NCBI GenBank assembly: GCA_023459755.1
Contig: JAEWSS010000241.1
Location: 1-15,567 of the forward strand
Length of the DNA stretch: 15,567 nt
Source of the DNA: Verrucomicrobiota bacterium
GTDB lineage: Bacteria; Verrucomicrobiota; Lentisphaeria; Victivallales; Victivallaceae
Direction: 5' to 3'
A model generated the notes under the pieces. The model ran no database searches. It saw nothing but the letters and a program-made list of their open reading frames with translations, and had not been told where the DNA came from. Made by a program: the position numbers and the translations under genes. Shown in pieces: positions 11,505-15,567 of the stretch (within the stretch, counting starts at the first letter, position 1; each line of letters opens with the position of its first letter).

Positions 11505-12074
11505 TTATAAATCTCGCGACACCTGCCAAAACTCCAGCTCCACCGGCGTCGAACGCCCGAAGATGGAGACCATCAGTTTCAGCTTGCTGCGCTCATTGTC
11601 AATTTCATCGACCGTGCCTTCAAAGTTCTCAAATGCTCCGGACTTGATCCGAACCACTTCGCCAATCTCAAACACAATCTTCGGCTTGACCTGCTCCGCT
11701 TCGCCGTCGGCGCGAAACAGCTCCGCCACTTCAGACCCACTCAACGGAACCGGATGGTCGCCGCCAATAAACCCGATAATGCCCTGAATGTTGCGGATGA
11801 AAAACCACGCCGCCTCGTCAATCTCACCGGTGGCGTTATAAAGATCCATCCGGACAAATATGTACCCGGGAAACAGCTTGCGACGGGTCAGATGATCCTT
11901 CCCCTGACGCCGCTCGGACACCATCTCCATCGGCATATTGACTTCGTAAACCGGCAGGGAGTCGTTCAGTTCCAGCTGGCGCTTAATGGATTCGTGCACC
12001 TTGTTCTCCTGGCCGGAGAGCGTCTGCACCACATACCATTTGCCCTTTTGATCCAAATCGCCCATTTTTCCCAT
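11505..12074 (-). CDS. nusG: Transcription termination/antitermination factor NusG
   Basis: NusG binds the beta' clamp helices of elongating RNA polymerase and connects it to Rho or the ribosome. The 189-aa product has an NGN domain (about 12-120) starting KWYVVQTLSGQENKV and with RRKLFPGYIFVRMDL (64-78), and a KOW domain (about 136-188) with FEIGEVVRIKSGAFENFEGT. The start is uncertain: the ATG at 12074 has GGAG only 2 nt upstream, while an ATG at 12065 (Met4) lies 11 nt from the same GGAG. Neither is ideal and both leave the domains intact. It follows secE after 12 nt, the usual pairing. Confidence 0.95.
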   Translation of the reverse strand: MGKMGDLDQKGKWYVVQTLSGQENKVHESIKRQLELNDSLPVYEVNMPMEMVSERRQGKDHLTRRKLFPGYIFVRMDLYNATGEIDEAAWFFIRNIQGIIGFIGGDHPVPLSGSEVAELFRADGEAEQVKPKIVFEIGEVVRIKSGAFENFEGTVDEIDNERSKLKLMVSIFGRSTPVELEFWQVSRDL

Positions 12075-12086
12075 TGCTCCTAAAAA

Positions 12087-12290
12087 TTATGCTCCACCGG
12101 TCAGTTTTGTAATCACGAAGCCGGACACGGAATCCACCACCATTACAAAAAGTGCCAGAATAATTATCACAATGATGACCAGACTGGTGGACTCCAAAAG
12201 TTCCTGCCGCCCCGGCCAGACGCACCGAAGCATCTCGCCCCACGTCTCTCCGAAGTATTTTTTGATCTTATTGATCCAGTTTCTAATCAT
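12087..12290 (-). CDS. secE: Preprotein translocase subunit SecE
   Basis: Small essential subunit of the SecYEG channel in the inner membrane, clamping the two halves of SecY. The 67-aa product is the short, single-span form found in most bacteria. It has an amphipathic helix with the family signature EMLRCVWPGRQELLEST (19-35), then one hydrophobic transmembrane segment (about 36-62, rich in I, V and L). The ATG at 12290 has no strong ribosome binding site, only a GGA about 10 nt upstream, which may suit low expression. It lies 33 nt after tRNA-Trp and 12 nt before nusG. Confidence 0.95.
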   Translation of the reverse strand: MIRNWINKIKKYFGETWGEMLRCVWPGRQELLESTSLVIIVIIILALFVMVVDSVSGFVITKLTGGA

Positions 12291-12323
12291 CTTTTGTTTT
12301 CCAAACTGTCTAAAACTGAAAAA

Positions 12324-12399
12324 TGGCAGGAGCGGAGGGGTTCGAACTCTCGACCTGCGGTTTTGGAGACCGCTGCTCTTCCAACTGAGCTACACTCCT
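12324..12399 (-). tRNA. tRNA-Trp (CCA anticodon)
   Basis: The 76-nt gene folds as a full cloverleaf. Acceptor strand AGGAGTG pairs with CGCTCCT (one G-U), the D arm has AGCTCAGTTGG, the anticodon loop CTCCAAA gives CCA, and the T loop has GTTCGAAC. The discriminator is G and CCA is encoded. It sits between rpmG and secE, a position where tRNA-Trp is found in many bacteria, and must be released from the tuf-nusG transcript by processing. Confidence 0.96.
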
Positions 12400-12471
12400 G
12401 CACGTAAATTCAACACAATCCAATCCGGCTTCAAACTATTTAATCCGCCCGAAGCCGCGCTGCAACCGATA

Positions 12472-12621
12472 TTAGCGGGTCTCGCGATGAAGCGTGTGCT
12501 TGTGATCAAACTTGCAATACTTCATCTTCTCGAGACGCTCCGGCGTATTACGCTTCTCCTTCTTGGAGGTGTAATTGCGCCGCTTGCACTCGGTGCATTC
12601 AAGAATAATTATTTCACGCAT
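12472..12621 (-). CDS. rpmG: Ribosomal protein L33
   Basis: Small 50S protein near the E site, 49 aa, too short for a standard ORF cut-off but clear by sequence: it begins [19 protein letters not shown] and ends KHTLHRETR, the classic L33 end. The AGGA at 12634-12631 is 9 nt from the ATG at 12621. It is a zinc-ribbon ('C+') type with C9 and C12 in CTEC and C36 in YCKFDHKHT; the fourth ligand position (39) is Asp, with His40 next to it, so zinc binding may use three Cys plus Asp or His, or be lost. It lies between tuf and tRNA-Trp, as in many bacterial secE clusters. Confidence 0.95.
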   Translation of the reverse strand: MREIIILECTECKRRNYTSKKEKRNTPERLEKMKYCKFDHKHTLHRETR

Positions 12622-12648
12622 GGATAAATATCCTAACAAGATTAATGA

Positions 12649-12680
12649 TTCCGGCCGGAGTTTGGCTCCCTCCGGCCGAA
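12649..12680 (-). terminator. GC-rich hairpin between tuf and rpmG
   Basis: CGGCCGGAG (12678-12670) and CTCCGGCCG (12660-12652) form a perfect 9-bp stem, extendable by two pairs, with a 9-nt loop, 26 nt after the tuf stop. It is followed by ATCATTAATCTTG, not a clean U-run. It would fit partial termination or a 3' stabiliser, which would keep EF-Tu mRNA more abundant than the downstream rpmG-secE-nusG message. Confidence 0.6.
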
Positions 12681-12704
12681 ACCGTCATTCACACAATTCC
12701 AGGC

Positions 12705-13904
12705 TTACTTTACAATCTCGGCCACACGACCGGAAGCCACAGTGTGGCCGCCTTCACGAATGGCGAAGCGAAGTCCCTTCTCCATGGCGATCGGGGCGAT
12801 AAGCTCGACCTGGATGGAGACGTTGTCGCCCGGCATGACCATCTGCACACCTTCCGGCAGCGTAATGATGCCGGTGACGTCGGTGGTCCGGAAGTAGAAC
12901 TGCGGACGATAGTTGTTCATGAACGGAGTATGACGTCCGCCTTCTTCCTTGCTCAGGACGTAGATCTCGGCCTTGAACGTGGTGTGCGGAGTGATCGTAC
13001 CCGGCTTGGCCAGAACCTGGCCGCGCTCGACATCTTCCTTCTTGGTGCCGCGGAGCAGGCAGCCGATGTTGTCGCCGGCCTGACCGACATCAAGAAGTTT
13101 GCGGAACATTTCAACACCGGTGACGGTGGTCTTGACGGTCGGCTTAATACCGACAATCTCGATATCATCGTTAACCTTGACCTGTCCACGCTCAACACGA
13201 CCGGTGACCACGGTGCCGCGGCCTTCAATCGAGAACACGTCCTCAATCGGCATCAGGAACGGCAGATCAAGCTCACGGGCCGGCTGCGGAATATAGGCGT
13301 CGACCGCATCCATCAGGTCAAGAATCGGCTTGGTGGCCGGATTGTTGACGTCGCACTGGCACTCAAGAGCCTTAAGCGCGGACCCCTTGATGATCGGAAT
13401 CTCGTCGCCCGGGAAGTCGTAGGAGCTGAGCAGCTCGCGGATTTCCATCTCAACCAGCTCGAGCAGTTCCGGATCGTCCAGCTGGTCAACCTTGTTCATG
13501 AACACCACGATGGCCGGCACACCAACCTGACGGGCCAGCAGCACGTGCTCACGGGTCTGAGCCATCGGGCCGTCGGAGGCGGCAATCACGAGGATCGCAC
13601 CGTCCATCTGAGCGGCACCGGTGATCATGTTCTTAACATAGTCGGCGTGTCCGGGGCAGTCGACGTGCGCGTAGTGGCGCTTGTCGGTTTCATATTCAAC
13701 GTGAGAGGTATTGATGGTAATTCCGCGCTCGCGCTCTTCCGGCGCGTTGTCGATCTGATCGTAGGCGCGAACTTCCCCGTGACCGTACTTGTTGTGGATA
13801 GCGAGAGTGATGGCCGCGGTCAAAGTGGTCTTGCCGTGGTCAACGTGACCGATGGTACCGATGTTAACATGCGGCTTTGTGCGTTCGAATTTTTCTTTCG
13901 CCAT
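12705..13904 (-). CDS. tuf: Elongation factor Tu
   Basis: GTPase that delivers aminoacyl-tRNA to the ribosomal A site. The 399-aa product is full length. G1 is GHVDHGKT (19-26), switch I contains RGITI (60-64), G3 is DCPGHADYV (82-90) with catalytic His86, G4 is NKVD (137-140), and G5 is GSAL (174-177). The two beta-barrel domains follow, with [13 protein letters not shown] in domain II and RFAIREGG near the end. The C-terminus reads [11 protein letters not shown] where E. coli has EGGRTVGAGVV, a small departure. AGGAG at 13917-13913 lies 8 nt before the ATG. Two tRNA genes precede it, matching the well-known tRNA-tuf arrangement. Confidence 0.98.
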   Translation of the reverse strand: MAKEKFERTKPHVNIGTIGHVDHGKTTLTAAITLAIHNKYGHGEVRAYDQIDNAPEERERGITINTSHVEYETDKRHYAHVDCPGHADYVKNMITGAAQMDGAILVIAASDGPMAQTREHVLLARQVGVPAIVVFMNKVDQLDDPELLELVEMEIRELLSSYDFPGDEIPIIKGSALKALECQCDVNNPATKPILDLMDAVDAYIPQPARELDLPFLMPIEDVFSIEGRGTVVTGRVERGQVKVNDDIEIVGIKPTVKTTVTGVEMFRKLLDVGQAGDNIGCLLRGTKKEDVERGQVLAKPGTITPHTTFKAEIYVLSKEEGGRHTPFMNNYRPQFYFRTTDVTGIITLPEGVQMVMPGDNVSIQVELIAPIAMEKGLRFAIREGGHTVASGRVAEIVK

Positions 13905-13917
13905 TTTTTTGTCTCCT

Positions 13918-13932
13918 GATTAGTCGCTAATC
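13918..13932 (-). promoter_or_regulatory. Small perfect hairpin abutting the tuf ribosome binding site
   Basis: GATTAG and CTAATC form a 6-bp perfect inverted repeat around 3 nt. Its edge directly abuts the AGGAG of tuf (13917-13913), so folding could affect ribosome access. The stem is A/T-rich and weak; a role is speculative. Confidence 0.4.
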
Positions 13933-13977
13933 TTTGAGTTTTCTATAATTGGTTACCCTATTCCATATATCATAATA

Positions 13978-14006
13978 TTCCCCGGACAGACAACGCGCCC
14001 GGAGAA
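13978..14006 (-). promoter_or_regulatory. Hairpin between tRNA-Thr and tuf
   Basis: TTCTCCGG and CCGGGGAA pair over 8 bp (one G-U) around a 13-nt loop, 15 nt after the tRNA-Thr CCA end. No U-run follows. It could be a tRNA 3'-end processing context or a weak attenuator separating tRNA and tuf expression. Confidence 0.4.
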
Positions 14007-14021
14007 CATATCAACAAAAAA

Positions 14022-14097
<76 letters not shown>

Positions 14098-14234
14098 ATT
14101 CCGCCTGATAACGCACTCTTCCAACTCCGAAGACATGCAAAAAACCATACGGTCTCCGCCGCCTCCAATAAACCTGCGCCGCCGCTCGAAGCAGTCTCCG
14201 GCGCTTTGTCCATTCCCACCTTTGAAGGAAGGAG

Positions 14235-14319
14235 TGGTACTCGAGGGGGGATTTGAACCCCCAAGGATTACTCCATATGGACCTCAACCATACGCGTCTG
14301 CCAATTCCGCCACCCGAGC
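14235..14319 (-). tRNA. tRNA-Leu (GAG anticodon)
   Basis: An 85-nt class II tRNA. The anticodon stem TATGG/CCATA closes loop TTGAGGT, giving GAG, which reads CUC and CUU. The long variable arm has a GGA/TCC stem, and the T arm is GGGGG-TTCAAAT-CCCCC. CCA is encoded after discriminator A. The acceptor pairs GCTCGGG with CTCGAGT, which includes a G1-U72 wobble at the tip and a second G-U at 6-67. It is likely cotranscribed with tRNA-Thr, 137 nt downstream; I see no gene in that gap. Confidence 0.95.
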
Positions 14320-14350
14320 ACATCGTGTGTTAGAGACTTAACAAGCACTT

Positions 14351-14378
14351 AATGTACCCGGCTTTTGCGTTTTTGCAA
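14351..14378 (-). promoter_or_regulatory. Candidate promoter for the tRNA-Leu/tRNA-Thr/tuf transcript
   Basis: On the minus strand TTGCAA (14378-14373), a 16-nt spacer and TACATT (14356-14351) make a reasonable sigma-70 type match about 31 nt before the tRNA-Leu 5' end. The -35 sits inside a 7-bp inverted repeat, ttttgcg (14363-14369) and cgcaaaa (14387-14393). A/T tracts upstream could act as an UP element. This is the only plausible promoter I see between thyX and tuf. Confidence 0.4.
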
Positions 14379-14498
14379 ATTCAATTCGCAAAAAATCACA
14401 TTTTTTTTGACGCTTTCCGCAATTACCCCCTCATTTATCCACGAAAAGCACATTTTTTACACAGCATAACGGCAACCGCAGCCCCGAAACAACCCCGA

Positions 14499-15200
14499 TC
14501 ACCAAGTCTGCCCCTGACGCTCGAAATAAGCCGCCACATGCGGAATCAGCGGCTTTATCAGCTTCTTGATGGCAATCGCATATTCCCGGATCTCCCACTG
14601 GGCGTGATCCGAGTCGCGCAGTTCGAGAAAATGGAGCAGATTATTCAAGTCCACGGTTCCCCAGAACGTCACCATCATATTCTGCGGCAGCACTCCGCGC
14701 GCCTGCTCCCGGCAGACGCCGGACGCCAGCAGCGACTCGTACAGCTTCATCGACTCCTCATTATGACGGCGAATGCTTTCCCGCAGGGCCGTGTCGTCAA
14801 ATTCAGGATCGGCCACCGACGCCTGACGATTGTTCTCCGCCTGAATCCGCAGTTTATCCGGCGTATAGCACTCGATATCCACCTCGGTGTAGCGCCTGGA
14901 TATTTCATTATAACTCCAGGTGCGGTGGCGGTGCCACTGACCGCGCACGAACAGCGGGCAGTGAATACTGAAGGTGAACACCATATGCTCGAGCGGACTG
15001 GTGTGCTTGTTGGAAATCAGATATTCCAGCAGCGACACATCGCGGTCGTCCATCTCCGTCTTCAGCTTCCCGAACGACACCCGCGCGGCGTTGACCAGTG
15101 TGGCCTCGCTGCCGAGGTGATCGATCAGCCCGACCCAGCCCTGACCGCCAAGCACCTTGACATGATTGGCCGGCGGAACGTTCAAATGTTCAAGCGCCAT
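14499..15200 (-). CDS. thyX: Flavin-dependent thymidylate synthase
   Basis: Makes dTMP from dUMP using methylenetetrahydrofolate and reduced FAD, replacing ThyA. The ThyX signature RHR-X7-S is present as RHRTWSYNEIS (residues 91-101), preceded by HTSPLEH (66-72) and followed by a C-terminal RDSDHAQWEIR, the Arg-containing substrate region. From ATG 15200 the protein is 233 aa. I chose that start because GGAAAGGG lies about 8 nt upstream and the family's conserved part (VKVLGGQGWVGL) begins soon after; ATGs at 15230 and 15218 or a GTG at 15245 are in frame but lack a clear ribosome binding site. It follows mnmE with an 81-nt gap. No clear terminator follows it. Confidence 0.95.
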   Translation of the reverse strand: MALEHLNVPPANHVKVLGGQGWVGLIDHLGSEATLVNAARVSFGKLKTEMDDRDVSLLEYLISNKHTSPLEHMVFTFSIHCPLFVRGQWHRHRTWSYNEISRRYTEVDIECYTPDKLRIQAENNRQASVADPEFDDTALRESIRRHNEESMKLYESLLASGVCREQARGVLPQNMMVTFWGTVDLNNLLHFLELRDSDHAQWEIREYAIAIKKLIKPLIPHVAAYFERQGQTW

Positions 15201-15281
15201 ATTCGCTACCCTTTCCATATTTGTTGTCATTAAACTAATATACACACCCGCGGATATTTTTGCAAACGGCGCAAACGCAGA

Positions 15282-15567
15282 TTATTTGCCGATGCAGAAA
15301 CGGCTGAAGATATTGTCGAGCACGTCGGTTCCGGCGGTTTCGCCGGTAATTTCGCCCAACGCGTCGATGGCCGGACGAACCAGCGAAGCGGCAAGCTCAC
15401 AGCGCTCCGCCGCGATCTCCGGCAACGCTTCATCCAACAATCCGGACGCCGTACCCAGCAGCGCCAGATGCCGTTCGTTGACCGCCGCCTCCGGAACCGC
15501 CGGAGTCGCGCCGCGCCACACCGCATTTTCAAAACGGTCGAGCAGCGCATCAAATCCGATGTGTTTT
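15282..15567 (-). CDS. mnmE: tRNA modification GTPase MnmE, C-terminal fragment
   Basis: The last 95 codons of a minus-strand gene entering from the right edge. It ends TAGTDVLDNIFSRFCIGK, the diagnostic MnmE (TrmE) C-terminus in which the Cys of FCIGK is functionally essential. The preceding region (ERHLALLGTASGLLDEALPE) matches the helical domain that contains NERH in this family. MnmE works with MnmG to modify U34 of certain tRNAs, including some reading split codon boxes. The GTPase domain is outside the window. Confidence 0.93.
   Translation of the reverse strand, partial: KHIGFDALLDRFENAVWRGATPAVPEAAVNERHLALLGTASGLLDEALPEIAAERCELAASLVRPAIDALGEITGETAGTDVLDNIFSRFCIGK

Noticed and set aside
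14098..14234. Possible extra tRNA or small gene between tRNA-Thr and tRNA-Leu
   Set aside because: I found no cloverleaf, TTCGA T-loop or convincing start site; only short GC-rich partial stems are visible.

Overview
The window is a conserved block of housekeeping genes, nearly all on the minus strand. Read in the direction of transcription (15567 to 1), the order is mnmE (3' end), thyX, tRNA-Leu(GAG), tRNA-Thr(GGT), tuf, rpmG, tRNA-Trp(CCA), secE, nusG, rplK, rplA, rplJ, rplL, rpoB, rpoC, rpsL (5' end). This is the classical bacterial tuf-secE-nusG-rplKAJL-rpoBC ('rif') cluster running straight into the 'str' cluster through rpsL. No phage, transposon, CRISPR or plasmid genes are present.

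The organism is a bacterium with GC-rich third codon positions and strikingly A/T-tract-rich intergenic DNA. A proteobacterial-style insertion in the RpoC trigger loop, a flavin-dependent ThyX, three tRNAs with genome-encoded CCA and the general look of RpoB/RpoC suggest the PVC group (Lentisphaerae, Verrucomicrobia or Kiritimatiellae). That placement is inference at about 50% and would need a protein search.

Region by region: 15567-14499 holds the mnmE C-terminus and thyX. 14498-14320 is an A/T-rich gap with a candidate promoter for the tRNA-tuf transcript. 14319-12288 carries two tRNAs, EF-Tu, L33, tRNA-Trp and the start of secE. 12290-11505 is secE-nusG. 11504-11321 is the rplK leader, with a hairpin that could be an L1 autoregulatory site. 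11320-9252 is rplK-rplA-rplJ-rplL, with rplK/rplA and rplA/rplJ overlapping. 9251-8429 is an unusually long (823 nt) rplL-rpoB spacer with a terminator-like hairpin, a degenerate 34-35 nt tandem repeat array and a perfect inverted repeat. 8428-321 is rpoB-rpoC. 320-77 is a spacer with a strong hairpin and a large A/T inverted repeat, and 76-1 is the rpsL start.

The genes work together in gene expression: the RNA polymerase core (RpoB, RpoC), its elongation factor (NusG), the ribosomal stalk and its base (L11, L10, L7/L12), the L1 stalk, L33, S12, the factor that delivers aminoacyl-tRNA (EF-Tu), tRNA supply and the Sec translocon. I found no clearly new protein system. The most interesting signals are an Asn at the rifampicin-critical RpoB position 526 (E. 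coli numbering), the repeat-bearing rplL-rpoB spacer, and the absence of room for a standard L10 leader.
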